Assembly: GCF_002135435.1 (NCBI RefSeq)
Contig: NZ_NEGK01000005.1
Span: 1-64,000 of the forward strand
DNA from: Acinetobacter sp. ANC 3813
GTDB lineage: Bacteria > Pseudomonadota > Gammaproteobacteria > Pseudomonadales > Moraxellaceae
Length of the DNA stretch: 64,000 nucleotides
Direction: 5' to 3'
Shown here: positions 18,099 to 28,321 of the stretch, piece after piece
Layout of the letters: the number at the start of each line of letters is the position of its first letter
Numbering within the stretch: the first letter of the stretch is position 1
Translations under genes and position numbers: made by a program
Notes under the pieces: model-generated
Told to the model about the DNA's origin: nothing
The model's database searches: none
The model's input: the letters and a program-made list of their open reading frames with translations, nothing else

Positions 18099-18929
18099 TT
18101 ACTTGATGCTGTCGCTTAAATCTTGCGCAAGCTCTTGACTGCGTTTTTGCGCTGCCGCCAAAGCCGCCTGAATATTTTGTGAAATCTGTGCGCGGTCAAA
18201 AACTTCAAGCGCCGCTTGGGTTGTACCATTTGGCGATGTGACATTTTTGCGCAATTCCGCTGGGCTGCTTGAGCTGGTAATCGCCATTTGCGCTGCGCCT
18301 AAAGCGGTTTGCAGCGTTAAAGCGGTTGCAACTTTCTCATCCAAGCCCATATTTTTGCCTGCGCGGATCATGCTTTCCATCATATAGAAGAAATATGCAG
18401 GACCAGAACCTGAAACCGCCGTTACAGCGTCAATTTGCGCTTCAGAGTTTACCCAAATCGTTAAGCCAGTTGAAGCCAAAACTTGGCTTGCCAGCTCACG
18501 GTCTTGCGCATTCACGGCATCATTCGCATATAAACCATGCGCACCGGTTTGCACCAATGCAGGCGTATTCGGCATAACACGCACAATACGATCTGTTTCC
18601 AAAATTTTTGCAATGGTGGAGATTTCAGCGCCGGCAACAATTGAAATGACCAGCTTGCCAGCTAATGCGCCTTTTAACGGCTTTAAAATACTGGCAAAAA
18701 CTTGCGGCTTTACCGCAAACAATACAATGTCTGCATCACGGACCGCAGCGGCATTGTCATCGGTGACATGCACATCTTTTTCAGCTAAAAGCTCACGGAT
18801 TTTTTCCACAGGATCAGAAACTGTAATACGCGTAGCAGGCACACCGCGGGCAATTAAGCCACCGATCAAAGCTTGCGCCATATTGCCGCCGCCAATAAAA
18901 GTGATATTACAATTTAATACTGCGCTCAT
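18099..18929 (-). CDS. proC: Pyrroline-5-carboxylate reductase
   Basis: Catalyses the last step of proline synthesis: pyrroline-5-carboxylate plus NAD(P)H gives L-proline. The protein is 276 residues. It has an N-terminal Rossmann fold (ITFIGGGNMAQALIGGL), a VRVMPNTPALV motif, and the C-terminal signature from VSGSGPAYFFYMMES to SSPAELRKNVTSPNGTT. ATG at 18929 is preferred; a TTG two codons upstream is less likely. It starts 2 bases after the tilS stop, so translation is probably coupled, and is followed by yggT. Confidence 0.96.
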   Translation of the reverse strand: MSAVLNCNITFIGGGNMAQALIGGLIARGVPATRITVSDPVEKIRELLAEKDVHVTDDNAAAVRDADIVLFAVKPQVFASILKPLKGALAGKLVISIVAGAEISTIAKILETDRIVRVMPNTPALVQTGAHGLYANDAVNAQDRELASQVLASTGLTIWVNSEAQIDAVTAVSGSGPAYFFYMMESMIRAGKNMGLDEKVATALTLQTALGAAQMAITSSSSPAELRKNVTSPNGTTQAALEVFDRAQISQNIQAALAAAQKRSQELAQDLSDSIK

Positions 18930-18931
18930 GA

Positions 18932-20305
18932 TCAAAATCCAGTTTTGCGGTTATCTGAAGAAACTAATTGGGGCTGCCAGCCTGCTGCAACGCAATAGGG
19001 AGATTCCGCCAGCCAAAAACCTTTCGGCGTAAAGACGCCTAGCATAACATCATCTATGCTTAATATTTGAATTCGATGACGCAGCCACGGAAAAATTTGC
19101 GCCTGCTGAATGGCTTTTTTCAAAGGCCATGAACCTGAGCGCCCATGAAGATGGATTTTCTCCCCCCCCTGACGCTGTACTAAACTCAAATTTTGACACA
19201 GCAATGTAGGCGACAAACCATAAGTTTCTGTGTACTGAATTTGAAACTGTCCAGACAATACTTTGAATAGCTGATTATCGTGCAGCTGAATCGTCTGCAT
19301 AGCGAATTGCTCATGCTTAGACAGCATATATTCTGCTGAACTGATCCGAAACACGCCCCCTGAAAAGCGCAAATAATAGAATCCATTGCAGTGCAATGCC
19401 GCCTGTGAATCCATTTTGGAATCGATCACTTCATGCATTAAACGCTGAACCATATCAAATGATGGGCGGTACTGTTCCTGCCCTTTCATCCACGCAGAAA
19501 GCAGTTGACGCTGCCTTGGAAGCGATAATGCCTGCAATTTTTCCAGCTGCAGCCTATCAGATGTTCCACATGAAACCATATCCTGCGCCAGCACATCCGC
19601 CAAAATATCTTCTGCATCCTGCATTAAAGCGCTGCTGCGGCTCAGCGCCAGCTGCATTTTAGGATAGCGTGACTGCAGCATCGGCCACAGTTCCGCTCTG
19701 GCCCACGCTCGGTCATATTGGATATTAAAATTGCTGGGGTCTTGAATATTTTGCACATTCAATTCAGCGGCCCATTGGCAAATCTGCTCACGGGAAAGAT
19801 TCAGCATGGGGCGCCAAATAGTCATTTCATCGCGCTGATCCAATGCGCGCATCGCCGCCAGCCCATGAATGCCGGCACCCGATAAGAGGCGCAGTATCAG
19901 CGTTTCCGCCTGATCCTGCTGATGATGGGCCAGCACTAGAATTTCATGCGTCGACAGATGCTGCTGATAAGCTTGATAGCGGGCAGAACGCGCCTGATTT
20001 TCCAGATTGCCTTCGGCAACAGCAACCTTTTGCACAATACAGGGAACGTTAAGCAGAGCGCAGGACTCAGCGACAAAGCGGCCCCAATCTGCACTGGGCG
20101 CTTGCAATTGATGGTCAATATAGATGGCGCGGATTTTTTGCGGGTACAGCAAAGACATCAGGCGCAGAAGCAGCATGGAATCCACGCCGCCGCTGCACCC
20201 GATTAAGAATGAAGCCTGTTCAGAAAAAGTTTCTGATTGACTTAAGCAGTCAGACCTAAATTGTCGCTGCCAAATTTCATTAAACGCTGGTAACGCGCTT
20301 CGCAT
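18932..20305 (-). CDS. tilS: tRNA(Ile)-lysidine synthase TilS
   Basis: Uses ATP and lysine to convert C34 of tRNA-Ile(CAU) to lysidine, changing it to read AUA; the gene is normally essential. The protein is 457 residues. The PP-loop ATP-binding motif [15 protein letters not shown] is near residue 36. [28 protein letters not shown] is split across the catalytic domain and is typical of the family. The C-terminal substrate-binding domains follow. Its start overlaps the end of accA by 64 bases. The N terminus before the PP loop has a normal length, so the long overlap seems real. Confidence 0.93.
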   Translation of the reverse strand: MRSALPAFNEIWQRQFRSDCLSQSETFSEQASFLIGCSGGVDSMLLLRLMSLLYPQKIRAIYIDHQLQAPSADWGRFVAESCALLNVPCIVQKVAVAEGNLENQARSARYQAYQQHLSTHEILVLAHHQQDQAETLILRLLSGAGIHGLAAMRALDQRDEMTIWRPMLNLSREQICQWAAELNVQNIQDPSNFNIQYDRAWARAELWPMLQSRYPKMQLALSRSSALMQDAEDILADVLAQDMVSCGTSDRLQLEKLQALSLPRQRQLLSAWMKGQEQYRPSFDMVQRLMHEVIDSKMDSQAALHCNGFYYLRFSGGVFRISSAEYMLSKHEQFAMQTIQLHDNQLFKVLSGQFQIQYTETYGLSPTLLCQNLSLVQRQGGEKIHLHGRSGSWPLKKAIQQAQIFPWLRHRIQILSIDDVMLGVFTPKGFWLAESPYCVAAGWQPQLVSSDNRKTGF

Positions 20306-21066
20306 CGTTCTTTTGCATCCATTGGCGCTAATTCTTCTAGAGCTTGTTTCAATACAGTTTTTAAGTTCTGCATGACTTGCTCAGGATTCACATGCGCGCC
20401 TTCGCCTTCATCAACCACATATTCAACAATACCGATTTTTTTCAGTTTGTCTGCAGTCAATGCCAGCGCTTCACTCGCCTGTTCCGCTTTTTCTGCTGTT
20501 TTCCACAGAATAGACGCACAGCCTTCTGGAGAAATCACCGAATAAATGCTGTGAGACAGCATCACTACGCGGTCCGCAACGCCAATACCCAATGCGCCGC
20601 CTGAACCGCCTTCACCAAGAACGGTGGCAATCACCGGCACTTTTAAGCTCGACATTTGCGCAAGACTGGTGGCAATCGCTTCAGCTTGACCGCGCTCTTC
20701 TGCGCCTACACCTGGGTATGCGCCCATAGTATCAATAAAGGTAAATACCGGCAGGTTAAAACGCTCAGCCATATCCATCAGGCGCTGCGCTTTGCGGTAG
20801 CCTTCTGGGTTGCTCATGCCAAAATTATGCTGCAATTTTTCACGTGTGCTGCGGCCGCGGTGCTGCCCAACAACCATCACTGGCTGACCATCCAAACGTG
20901 CTAAACCGCCAATCATTGCGCCATCATCACCAAATAAGCGATCGCCATGCAAAGCATCAAACTCAGTGAAAATTTCACTGACATAATCCAAATATTGCGG
21001 ACGTTCTGGGTGACGTGCAATTTGAACTGTAGTCCATGCTTTAGACTGCGCTGCTTTATTTTTCAT
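20242..21066 (-). CDS. accA: Acetyl-CoA carboxylase carboxyltransferase subunit alpha
   Basis: The alpha subunit of the carboxyltransferase half of acetyl-CoA carboxylase, which makes malonyl-CoA for fatty acid synthesis together with AccD. The protein is 274 residues, shorter than E. coli AccA (319) because the N-terminal extension is reduced. Conserved pieces include [40 protein letters not shown] and [12 protein letters not shown]. It is the first gene of accA-tilS-proC-yggT, and lies 33 bases downstream of ppx on the same strand, so it may be read through from ppx. Confidence 0.96.
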   Translation of the reverse strand: MKNKAAQSKAWTTVQIARHPERPQYLDYVSEIFTEFDALHGDRLFGDDGAMIGGLARLDGQPVMVVGQHRGRSTREKLQHNFGMSNPEGYRKAQRLMDMAERFNLPVFTFIDTMGAYPGVGAEERGQAEAIATSLAQMSSLKVPVIATVLGEGGSGGALGIGVADRVVMLSHSIYSVISPEGCASILWKTAEKAEQASEALALTADKLKKIGIVEYVVDEGEGAHVNPEQVMQNLKTVLKQALEELAPMDAKERCEARYQRLMKFGSDNLGLTA

Positions 21067-21099
21067 AGGTCGACCATTATCCCTGAATTAACCAATGTG

Positions 21100-22620
21100 T
21101 TAATCGATAAACTGTTCCGACTGAATATTCAATTCAATATCCCAATTCTTGAACTGGACTTGCTCATCATGCAAATCAGCTACAAGCAAAGGCCACTGCT
21201 TGGCATCGCCAGAAACGCTAAGCTGCCATTGTTGCGCATTGTCCACACTCAATTCAATGGCAGGAAGCATCTCATCGCTGCGGCTGTGATTCAGCAAAAC
21301 TGCTAAACGAAGCAATAGACATAAGTGCACAAGTTTGCTACCGCCGACTTTCATTACATCTACACGGGCATCATTGCGCAACTTGCGGCGATGATGCGCG
21401 ACCAAATGTGACAAATGATTTTGATCAATTTGCGAGAAACCCGGAATATCTGAATGCTGCAGCAAGTATGCGCCATGGCGGTGGTAACCGCTGTGGCTGA
21501 TGGCTAAGCCAATTTCATGCAAGTAGGCAGCGCGGCGCAGCAAGTCACTGTCATCACTGTTTAAATGCAGTTTTTTCGAGACATTGTCAAACAGCTGCTG
21601 CGCTGTCGCAACAACGCGCTCCGCCTGTTTAGAGTCAGCATTATAGCGGCCCAATAAGGCATGTACAGAACGGTCACGGACATCTTCATGCTTGAAACGG
21701 CCCAGCAGGTCGTACATGACGCCTTCACGCAATGCGCCGTCCGAGTACACCAGCTTATCTAAGCCCAACACTTCAAATACGGTATATAAAATGGCAATCC
21801 CCGCTGGCAAAACTGCTCGGCGGTCTTCTTTTAAGCCATCAAATTCCATTTCAGACACGTGCTTATATTTCAGCAATTTTTCTTTTAATTTTTCCAGGCC
21901 GTCACGGGTCAGCTCTTCTTTGTCATTGCTCCAGCCCATATTCACAGTAATCTGACGGCAGGCTTTAATCGTGCCGCTAGAACCCACTACAGTATCCCAT
22001 CCAGCCGCTTTATAGGTATTCGCAATGCCTGACAGTTCTTTACGGGCAGCATTTACCGCTTTATCAAAGCTTTTTTGATTGATTTCGCCATCGGTAAAAA
22101 AAGCTTTAGTAAATGCAACACAGCCCATCTGCACAGATTCTGTATGAATGGGCTCAAATTCTTCGCCAATAATCAGCTCAGTCGACCCGCCACCAATATC
22201 GATCACTAAACGGCGGCCGCTGTTGGCCATGGTATGCGATACACCTAAATAGATCAGCCGCGCTTCTTCACGGCCCGCAATAATTTCAATCGGTTTAGGT
22301 AAAATTTCTGCAGCTTTCTGTATAAAATCCTGACCATTTTTGGCTTGGCGCAAAGCATTAGTCGCAACAATACGCAGACGATTGGCCTGTACAGGGCTTA
22401 AACGTCCTACAAAACGCGCTAAACAGGCCAAACCGCGCTGCTGCGCGGCTTCAGTTAAATTCTTATTTTCATCCAAACCCGCTGCCAATTGTACTTTTTC
22501 TGACATTGAGGCAACTTTTTTAACTTCACCATGATCCACGCGGGCGATGGCTAAGTGAAAGCTGTTTGACCCCATATCAATAGCAGCCAGCAATTCCTCA
22601 TCAATCAAAAAATCAGACAT
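21100..22620 (-). CDS. ppx: Exopolyphosphatase (Ppx/GppA family)
   Basis: Releases phosphate from inorganic polyphosphate chains; relatives also hydrolyse pppGpp. The protein is 506 residues, matching Ppx (E. coli 513). It has an actin-like ATPase fold with AAIDMGSNSFHLAIAR at the N terminus, LVIDIGGGSTELIIG in the middle, and a C-terminal HD-type helical domain with AYLHEIGLAISHSGYHRH. A ppk gene is not in the window. The gene is divergent from trxA across a 271-base gap that must hold both promoters. Confidence 0.93.
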   Translation of the reverse strand: MSDFLIDEELLAAIDMGSNSFHLAIARVDHGEVKKVASMSEKVQLAAGLDENKNLTEAAQQRGLACLARFVGRLSPVQANRLRIVATNALRQAKNGQDFIQKAAEILPKPIEIIAGREEARLIYLGVSHTMANSGRRLVIDIGGGSTELIIGEEFEPIHTESVQMGCVAFTKAFFTDGEINQKSFDKAVNAARKELSGIANTYKAAGWDTVVGSSGTIKACRQITVNMGWSNDKEELTRDGLEKLKEKLLKYKHVSEMEFDGLKEDRRAVLPAGIAILYTVFEVLGLDKLVYSDGALREGVMYDLLGRFKHEDVRDRSVHALLGRYNADSKQAERVVATAQQLFDNVSKKLHLNSDDSDLLRRAAYLHEIGLAISHSGYHRHGAYLLQHSDIPGFSQIDQNHLSHLVAHHRRKLRNDARVDVMKVGGSKLVHLCLLLRLAVLLNHSRSDEMLPAIELSVDNAQQWQLSVSGDAKQWPLLVADLHDEQVQFKNWDIELNIQSEQFID

Positions 22621-22891
22621 GATTCAAAAAACCTTTACAGAATTGTGCTTAGAGTAATTCACAAGCGTACAATTTAAAAGCCATTTATGTGTGCGATTCT
22701 GCGTGAATAAAGACAGACACTTGCACTCAAAGCGCAATTGCATAACACGATTGCAGCTATCGTGAGCATCAATTAGACAATTCCGCATTAAAAGCCGAAA
22801 ATTTACAGAACCCACTACATTGTTCAAGATGGCTATGTAATACTAATCACATTGCAAAGTCGTTTAAAAAAATTCTTTTGGAGCACAATCC

Positions 22892-23218
22892 ATGTCAGGC
22901 AATATTGTAAACACTACTGATGATAACTTTGATGCAGACGTACTGAAATCTGACGTACCTGTATTGGTCGATTTCTGGGCTGGCTGGTGCGCGCCATGTA
23001 AAGCTATCGCGCCTGTGCTTGAAGTATTAGCGTCTGAATACGAAGGCAAAGTTAAAATTGTAAAAGTAGATGTAACTTCATGTGAAGCTACAGCTGTTAA
23101 CTACAATATCCGCAACATCCCGGCTTTGCTGATGTTCAAAAATGGCGAAGTGGTTGCTCAGCAAGTTGGCGCTGCGCCAAAATCTAAATTGACTGCTTTC
23201 ATTGATGAAAACATCTAA
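22892..23218 (+). CDS. trxA: Thioredoxin
   Basis: A 108-residue cytoplasmic disulfide reductase. The redox motif is WCAPC, with C33 and C36, instead of the common WCGPC. The Ala in place of Gly is a frequent natural variant and should alter redox potential only modestly. The cis-proline is in NIPALLMF. The preceding 271-base gap separates it from divergent ppx. It ends at its own terminator (23240-23271), so it is monocistronic. A trxA-rho order is widely conserved in gammaproteobacteria and is kept here. Confidence 0.96.
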   Translation: MSGNIVNTTDDNFDADVLKSDVPVLVDFWAGWCAPCKAIAPVLEVLASEYEGKVKIVKVDVTSCEATAVNYNIRNIPALLMFKNGEVVAQQVGAAPKSKLTAFIDENI

Positions 23219-23239
23219 TTGAAAGCCAGCTCAGGCTTT

Positions 23240-23271
23240 AAAAAATACGCTATTTGAATAGCGTATTTTTT
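23240..23271 (+). terminator. Terminator of trxA
   Basis: A 13-bp stem with core TACGCTA / TAGCGTA, a short loop and an eight-T tail. Confidence 0.9.
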
Positions 23272-23282
23272 TTGCTGAAAAA

Positions 23283-23311
23283 TTGACAAAGCCCTGATTC
23301 TCTCTTATATT
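23283..23311 (+). promoter_or_regulatory. Strong sigma-70 promoter for rho
   Basis: A perfect -35 TTGACA (23283-23288), exactly 17 bases of spacer, then a -10 TATATT (23306-23311). It is the best promoter match noticed in the window. It sits 12 bases after the trxA terminator and points at rho. Confidence 0.8.
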
Positions 23312-23545
23312 GCTAGCTCAAGAGATAAAGGATCTCAAGTCCTGTCATTTTCTTACAAGATACAACACATAAGATCGCCGCTCGGCAATAGAAATTGTTT
23401 TTACACATTTTTCTTCAAACAATGAATCAGTCCACTGAATTGTTATTGTGCAAATACAATCGCGTACTTTAATTGTCTGCATGCGGCTCAATGTTGCTCC
23501 CTTTCCATCCCGTACCCTAGAATTTTTGATTCTTATCTGACACCT
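23312..23545 (+). other. Long 5' leader of rho
   Basis: About 225 bases of untranslated leader would lie between the predicted promoter and the rho ATG. No ORF with a ribosome site is seen. In E. coli, rho is autoregulated by Rho-dependent termination in a long leader. The C-rich, G-poor stretch near 23491-23518 (CTCCCTTTCCATCCCGTACCC) would suit a rut-like site, but that role is inferred. Confidence 0.5.
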
Positions 23546-24817
23546 ATGAATTTAACCGAACTCAAGAAAAAACCGATTGGCGAACTCATCAAAATTGCCG
23601 AGTTTATGGGCCTTGAAGGAATGGCGCGTAACCGCAAGCAAGACATTATTTTTGCCATCTTAAAACGCCACGCGATGAATGGCGAAGAGATTTTTGGTGA
23701 TGGCGTTTTGGAAATTCTGTCAGACGGCTTTGGTTTCCTTCGCTCTGCCGCTGGCTCATACCTTGCAGGTCCTGACGATATTTATGTCAGCCCTTCACAA
23801 ATCCGCCGCTTTAACCTTCGTACCGGCGATACAATTACCGGCACAATCCGTCCACCAAAAGAAGGCGAACGTTATTTTGCCCTATTAAAAGTTAATCAAA
23901 TTAACTACGACACACCAGAAAACTCACGCAATAAAATTCTGTTTGAAAACTTAACGCCGCTTTTCCCGACTGAGCAATTGATCATGGAATTGGGTAACGG
24001 TACAACAGAAGATTTAACAGCGCGTGTTGTGGACTTAGTTGCTCCGATTGGTAAAGGCCAGCGTTCTATTATTGTTGCGCCGCCTAAAGCGGGTAAAACA
24101 ATGCTGCTGCAGAATATTGCACAGTCCATTGTCCGCAACAACCCAGAATGCTTCCTGATCGTTCTTCTGATTGATGAACGTCCAGAAGAAGTAACTGAAA
24201 TGGAACGTACGGTACGCGGCGAAGTCATCGCATCTACATTTGATGAATCTCCAGCACGCCATGTTCAAGTTGCTGAAATGGTGATTGAAAAAGCGAAACG
24301 CTTGGTAGAGCACAAAAAAGATGTTGTGATTCTGCTTGACTCAATTACCCGTTTAGCGCGCGCATACAACACAGTGATTCCTTCATCAGGCAAAGTGCTG
24401 ACAGGCGGTGTGGATGCACATGCGCTTGAACGTCCAAAACGTTTCTTCGGTGCTGCGCGTAATATTGAAGAAGGCGGTTCATTGACCATCATTTCGACTG
24501 CATTGATTGAAACCGGCAGTAAAATGGATGAAGTGATTTACGAAGAATTCAAAGGTACGGGCAACCAAGAGATCACCCTTGACCGCCGTATTGCTGAAAA
24601 ACGCGTATTCCCTGCAATGAACATTAAGAAATCAGGCACTCGCCGTGAAGAACGCTTAATGTCAGAAGACAATTTGCGTAAAGTTTGGATTCTGCGCAAA
24701 CTGCTTCATACGCAAGATGAATTGGCCGCAATGGAATTCCTGCTTGACCGCATGAAAGAAACCAAAACCAATGATGATTTCTTTGATCAAATGAAGCGTA
24801 AAGCGACAAACAACTAA
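23546..24817 (+). CDS. rho: Transcription termination factor Rho
   Basis: The hexameric RNA helicase that terminates transcription. The protein is 423 residues, close to E. coli Rho (419). An N-terminal Rho-N domain ([19 protein letters not shown]) leads to the cold-shock-like RNA-binding domain with DGFGFLRS near 60, then a RecA-like ATPase core. Walker A reads [11 protein letters not shown] (about 177-187) and the Walker B region [16 protein letters not shown]. The Q/R-loop stretch [23 protein letters not shown] is complete. No insertion domain is present. The ribosome site before ATG 23546 is weak, which fits translational tuning through the long leader. Confidence 0.98.
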   Translation: MNLTELKKKPIGELIKIAEFMGLEGMARNRKQDIIFAILKRHAMNGEEIFGDGVLEILSDGFGFLRSAAGSYLAGPDDIYVSPSQIRRFNLRTGDTITGTIRPPKEGERYFALLKVNQINYDTPENSRNKILFENLTPLFPTEQLIMELGNGTTEDLTARVVDLVAPIGKGQRSIIVAPPKAGKTMLLQNIAQSIVRNNPECFLIVLLIDERPEEVTEMERTVRGEVIASTFDESPARHVQVAEMVIEKAKRLVEHKKDVVILLDSITRLARAYNTVIPSSGKVLTGGVDAHALERPKRFFGAARNIEEGGSLTIISTALIETGSKMDEVIYEEFKGTGNQEITLDRRIAEKRVFPAMNIKKSGTRREERLMSEDNLRKVWILRKLLHTQDELAAMEFLLDRMKETKTNDDFFDQMKRKATNN

Positions 24818-24831
24818 GCGCTGCAATGCAC

Positions 24832-24863
24832 AAAAAGAGCTATCTATAACGATGGCTCTTTTT
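24832..24863 (+). terminator. Terminator of rho
   Basis: A stem of up to 13 bp including one G-U pair (AAAAAGAGCTATC / GATGGCTCTTTTT), with a 6-base loop and a T tail. Confidence 0.85.
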
Positions 24864-25229
24864 ATTTGGTTGACATCCGTTACATATTAAAACAATTGAT
24901 GCTTTAAACTGTTAACTTATTTTCAAGTAAATGATTATAAAAATAATTTCATAAAAAACCTTAGTAGTTTTAGGGGGTTATTTAGTATTTATCCAATATA
25001 TTTCTTTCCTTTGATTGTTATTTTCTGTTAAAAAAAGCGCTTTTTTAACCACTTTTTCACGTTTTACCCCTTCAAGACAGTAGATATTCAAAATGCGCAG
25101 TGATAGCATATCGGCATACCAGTTAGGCTGCATCTGCATTGTTATTTCCTAATAAAAATTAGGTATAATAAAAGCATCAAACAGTGCTAACTCAGGTTTT
25201 TTTTAATCTCATATTTAGAGAGTGATGCC
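24864..25229. other. AT-rich gap between rho and the heptad-repeat lipoprotein gene
   Basis: About 365 bases with no ORF. A TTGACA at 24870-24875 has no -10 partner at the right distance. A candidate promoter for the downstream lipoprotein gene is at 25139-25169. The 16-base inverted repeat CCTAAT-aaaa-ATTAGG (25148-25163), directly before the -10, could be an operator. Confidence 0.45.
25139..25169 (+). promoter_or_regulatory. Candidate promoter of the Ala-rich lipoprotein gene
   Basis: A perfect TATAAT -10 (25164-25169) with a TTGTTA -35 (25139-25144) at an over-long 19-base spacing. A dyad CCTAAT/ATTAGG fills most of the spacer, which may allow a regulator to act here. Confidence 0.45.
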
Positions 25230-25484
25230 ATGTTATTCAAAAAAATCGCTATTGCTGCTGCAGTTGCTACTACTTTAGCTTTCGTTGGTTGCGCTAAAAA
25301 AACTGAAGAAGCTCCTGCTGCTGCATCTGAAGCTGCTGCATCTGAAGTAGTTGCTGCTTCTGAAGCTGTTACTGCTGCTGCATCTGAAGCTACTGTTGCT
25401 GCATCTGAAGCTACTGCTGCTGCATCTGAAGCTACTGCTGTTGCTTCTGAAGCTACTGCTGCTGCATCTGAAGCTGCTCACTAA
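25230..25484 (+). CDS. Small lipoprotein with alanine-rich heptad repeats (Lpp-like alanine zipper)
   Basis: An 84-residue protein. Residues 1-21 form a lipoprotein signal ending in lipobox FVGC, with Cys21 the lipidation site. The rest is a low-complexity run in which a seven-residue unit, ASEATAA with small changes, repeats at least five times without a break. The DNA shows the same 21-base period from about 25370 to 25480. A strict heptad with Ala at core positions predicts a long Ala-zipper coiled coil, as in Lpp of E. coli. There is no C-terminal Lys for peptidoglycan attachment; the protein ends in AAH. An SD-like GAGAG lies before the ATG. Own promoter and own terminator suggest high, independent expression. 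Function is unknown. Confidence 0.75.
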   Translation: MLFKKIAIAAAVATTLAFVGCAKKTEEAPAAASEAAASEVVAASEAVTAAASEATVAASEATAAASEATAVASEATAAASEAAH

Positions 25485-25511
25485 TAATCTCACTGATTAT
25501 TTAGTTAGTAC

Positions 25512-25539
25512 AAAAAGAGAGCCTTACGGCTCTCTTTTT
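25512..25539 (+). terminator. Terminator of the heptad-repeat lipoprotein gene
   Basis: A 12-bp perfect stem, AAAAAGAGAGCC / GGCTCTCTTTTT, with a TTAC loop. It is one of the strongest hairpins in the window. Confidence 0.9.
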
Positions 25540-25626
25540 TATTGTCTGCGATTTATCCAGCAACGCAGCGCAATAGGTTCCCACGCAGTAAAATCACCGC
25601 TCTACAATAATTCTAAGCATAAAAAA

Positions 25627-25646
25627 AGCAGATCAATCGATCTGCT
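25627..25646 (-). terminator. Terminator overlapping the ihfA stop codon
   Basis: An 8-bp perfect stem, AGCAGATC / GATCTGCT, runs into a seven-T tail on the minus strand. The hairpin starts inside the last codons of ihfA, so coding and termination signals overlap. Confidence 0.8.
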
Positions 25647-25929
25647 CATTTCCTACACGCTGACGGAATTTCTGTCCTGCGCGGAAGGTGACTACACGGC
25701 GGGCAGAAATCGGAATCTCTTCACCCGTTTTAGGATTACGGCCTGGACGCTGACGTTTGTCACGCAGTTCAAAGTTGCCGAAGCCTGATAATTTTACCTG
25801 TTCCCCAGAGATCAGCGCTTGGCTGATCTCATCGAAGAATAATTCGACCATTTGTTTCGCTTCACGACGGTTTAAACTCGTGAGCTCACTTAAATGATCA
25901 GCCATTTCTGCTTTTGTTAATGCTGTCAT
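25633..25929 (-). CDS. ihfA: Integration host factor subunit alpha
   Basis: A 98-residue DNA-bending protein that pairs with IhfB. The HU/IHF fold is complete, with [13 protein letters not shown] and the DNA-intercalating arm [14 protein letters not shown] carrying the key proline. [11 protein letters not shown] at the start identifies the alpha subunit. It overlaps the end of pheT by 4 bases (ATGA), so the two are translationally coupled. This pheS-pheT-ihfA order is conserved in gammaproteobacteria. Its transcript ends at a hairpin that includes the stop codon. Confidence 0.97.
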   Translation of the reverse strand: MTALTKAEMADHLSELTSLNRREAKQMVELFFDEISQALISGEQVKLSGFGNFELRDKRQRPGRNPKTGEEIPISARRVVTFRAGQKFRQRVGNEQID

Positions 25930-28307
25930 GAAGCCCTCAATGTCGCCTTGTAAGTGTCTTCCAACACTTGAAGAATATTATCCATACCGGATTTAATTTC
26001 AGCATCTTCTAGTGTACGTGCTGGGTGCTGCCAAAGCAGTGCAAATGCCAATGAGCGCTTGCCCTCTTCAACACCCTGTCCTGTGTACACATCGAACAGC
26101 CAAGCAGAATCTAAAAGCTCTCCGCCAGTTTTTCCGATAAGCTGCTGAATTTCGCTAACATTAATCTTATCACTAATTAAAAGCGCAATATCACGTCTAA
26201 CCGATGGAAAACGTGATAATTCTGTAAAATTAGATACATAAGTTTGCAAAACAGCCTTTTGATCGAGTTCAGCCACCCAAGTGGTGCTCAAATCCAGCTC
26301 ATCTTCCAGTGATGGATGCAAACGGCCTAGATAACCAATTGATTTTCCATCGACTAAAATTTCTGCAGATTGGCCCGGATGCAGCCAAGCACGCTCCGAA
26401 CGCGCATATTCAACTTTTACACGGCCCGCAGCGAGAACTTCTTCGACATCGCCTTTAAAGTCAAAGAAATCCATTGGCGCAGCTTTGCCATGCCAAGACT
26501 CGGAACTGCGCGCGCCTGTAGCAATCATCGCGAAAGTCGGGATTTGCTTCAGGTCGTGAATGCTTGATGCGCCTTGATAGTCAAAACGCAGACCCAGCTC
26601 ATAGAAACGTACACGGCTTTGCTGGCGGTTGACGTTATATTGCACGCATGGAATTAAGCTTGACAGCAAAGTCGAGCGCATCACCGCTAAATCACTTGAA
26701 ATCGGGTTTGCCAGCGCTAGAGGCTGTACTTGCTGATTCAATTGCTTTTCAAGTTTTGCATCTGCAAAGCTGAAGCTGATCGCTTCTTGATAGCCCAGCG
26801 CAACAATTGTTTGACGCAATTGCGCAAGCTCAAATTGATCTTGGTGCTTCGCCAATTTCACATCAATCACAGGCAGGCTGATTTGGATATTGTCATAACC
26901 GTGAATACGGGCAACTTCTTCGATCAAGTCTTGGTAAATTGCCATATCAAAACGGTGTGATGGCGGAACAACGGTCCACTCACCTTCAGCTTTTACAGTC
27001 ACCTTACAGCCTAAACGTGTTAAAGCGTCTGTAATAAATGCGCTTTCAACGTTATAGCCAAGCAATTGATCAACTTGAGCCTGATTCAGCTCAATCGCAT
27101 CACGCTTTGGCAGCAATTCTGCTTTTTCAGCGATGGTGATTGGGCCAAACTCACCGCCAGCCAAATCCGCAATCAATTGAGATGCGCGATGCATCGCAGT
27201 CATTGGCAATTCAAAGTCTACACCGCGTTCATAACGCTGTGAGGCATCGGTATGTAAACCGAAGCTACGTGCACGACCTGCAATGTGCAATTGATCGAAA
27301 AATGCTGATTCTAGGAAAATTTCAGTGGTTTCATCAGAAACTGCTGAAGATAGGCCGCCCATAATGCCGGCAATCGCCAAAGCTTTCTGATCGTCTGCAA
27401 TGACCATGACATTTTCAGAAAGCTCAACTTCCTGCTCGTTCAGCAATGTCAATTTTTCTGCAGCTGTCGCTTGACGTACATGTACTGCACCATTCACCTT
27501 ACCGCCATCAAATGCGTGCAAAGGCTGGCCCAACTCCATTAATACATAGTTGGTGATATCAACCAGAATACTGTGCTGACGAATGCCTGCACGCGCCAGA
27601 GCACGCTCCATCCAGTCAGGTGTAGGCGCTTTGGTATTTACGTTCTTAATGACACGGCCGAGGTAACGCGGGCAGCCATCTGTTTCCAGTACGACTTGCT
27701 TAGCATCCGCAATGGTCGCTGCAACTTCTTTAACTTCAGGCGCAGTCACAGGCAGCTGATTGATCACACCAATTTCGCGCGCAATACCTCGAATGCTGAA
27801 ACAGTCGCCGCGGTTTGGCGTAATGCTGATATCAATCACATGATCATCAAGATCTAAATACTTGCGGATATCGACACCCACTGGCGCATCGGCTGGAAGC
27901 TCCAGCAGACCGTCAATTTTATCTTCTAAATCAATTTCAGACGCGCCGCACAGCATGCCTTGAGATTCAACGCCGCGCAGTTTGCCTTTTTTAATTTTGA
28001 AATCGCCTGGCAGTACCGCACCAATAGTTGCGACTGGCGCTTTCATGCCTGCACGCACATTTGGCGCACCGCAGACAATTTGCAATGGCTCGCCTGTACC
28101 AATATTAACCGTCGTTACACGCAAGCGGTCTGCATCTGGATGCTGCACCACAGTCAGCACTTCACCCACAACAACACCTGTAAACGGTTTTGCTGCAGGG
28201 TCCATGTCATCAACTTCTAAACCCAGCATCGTCAGCTGGTCAGACAATGTTTCGCTGTCAATTGCCGGGTTAACCCATGTACGCAGCCAATTTTCGCTAA
28301 TTTTCAT
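25926..28307 (-). CDS. pheT: Phenylalanine-tRNA ligase beta subunit
   Basis: The beta subunit of the alpha2-beta2 enzyme that charges tRNA-Phe, including editing of Tyr-tRNA. The protein is 793 residues, typical length. An N-terminal EMAP/OB tRNA-binding domain ([21 protein letters not shown]) is followed by the B3/B4 editing domain and B5. An inactive synthetase-like core comes next, then the C-terminal ferredoxin-fold anticodon-binding domain ([12 protein letters not shown]). AAGGAA lies before ATG 28307. A 142-base gap carrying a palindromic repeat separates it from pheS, unlike the tight spacing usual for this pair. Confidence 0.97.
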   Translation of the reverse strand: MKISENWLRTWVNPAIDSETLSDQLTMLGLEVDDMDPAAKPFTGVVVGEVLTVVQHPDADRLRVTTVNIGTGEPLQIVCGAPNVRAGMKAPVATIGAVLPGDFKIKKGKLRGVESQGMLCGASEIDLEDKIDGLLELPADAPVGVDIRKYLDLDDHVIDISITPNRGDCFSIRGIAREIGVINQLPVTAPEVKEVAATIADAKQVVLETDGCPRYLGRVIKNVNTKAPTPDWMERALARAGIRQHSILVDITNYVLMELGQPLHAFDGGKVNGAVHVRQATAAEKLTLLNEQEVELSENVMVIADDQKALAIAGIMGGLSSAVSDETTEIFLESAFFDQLHIAGRARSFGLHTDASQRYERGVDFELPMTAMHRASQLIADLAGGEFGPITIAEKAELLPKRDAIELNQAQVDQLLGYNVESAFITDALTRLGCKVTVKAEGEWTVVPPSHRFDMAIYQDLIEEVARIHGYDNIQISLPVIDVKLAKHQDQFELAQLRQTIVALGYQEAISFSFADAKLEKQLNQQVQPLALANPISSDLAVMRSTLLSSLIPCVQYNVNRQQSRVRFYELGLRFDYQGASSIHDLKQIPTFAMIATGARSSESWHGKAAPMDFFDFKGDVEEVLAAGRVKVEYARSERAWLHPGQSAEILVDGKSIGYLGRLHPSLEDELDLSTTWVAELDQKAVLQTYVSNFTELSRFPSVRRDIALLISDKINVSEIQQLIGKTGGELLDSAWLFDVYTGQGVEEGKRSLAFALLWQHPARTLEDAEIKSGMDNILQVLEDTYKATLRAS

Positions 28308-28321
28308 AAATTCATTTCCTT

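Noticed and set aside
24870..24890. TTGACA downstream of rho as a promoter
   Set aside because: No -10 box at 15-19 bases; the CATATT is only 7 bases away.
25351..25788. A 145-codon plus-strand frame beginning with Leu repeats
   Set aside because: It is the second frame of the 21-base repeat of the lipoprotein gene, runs through its terminator and into antisense ihfA.
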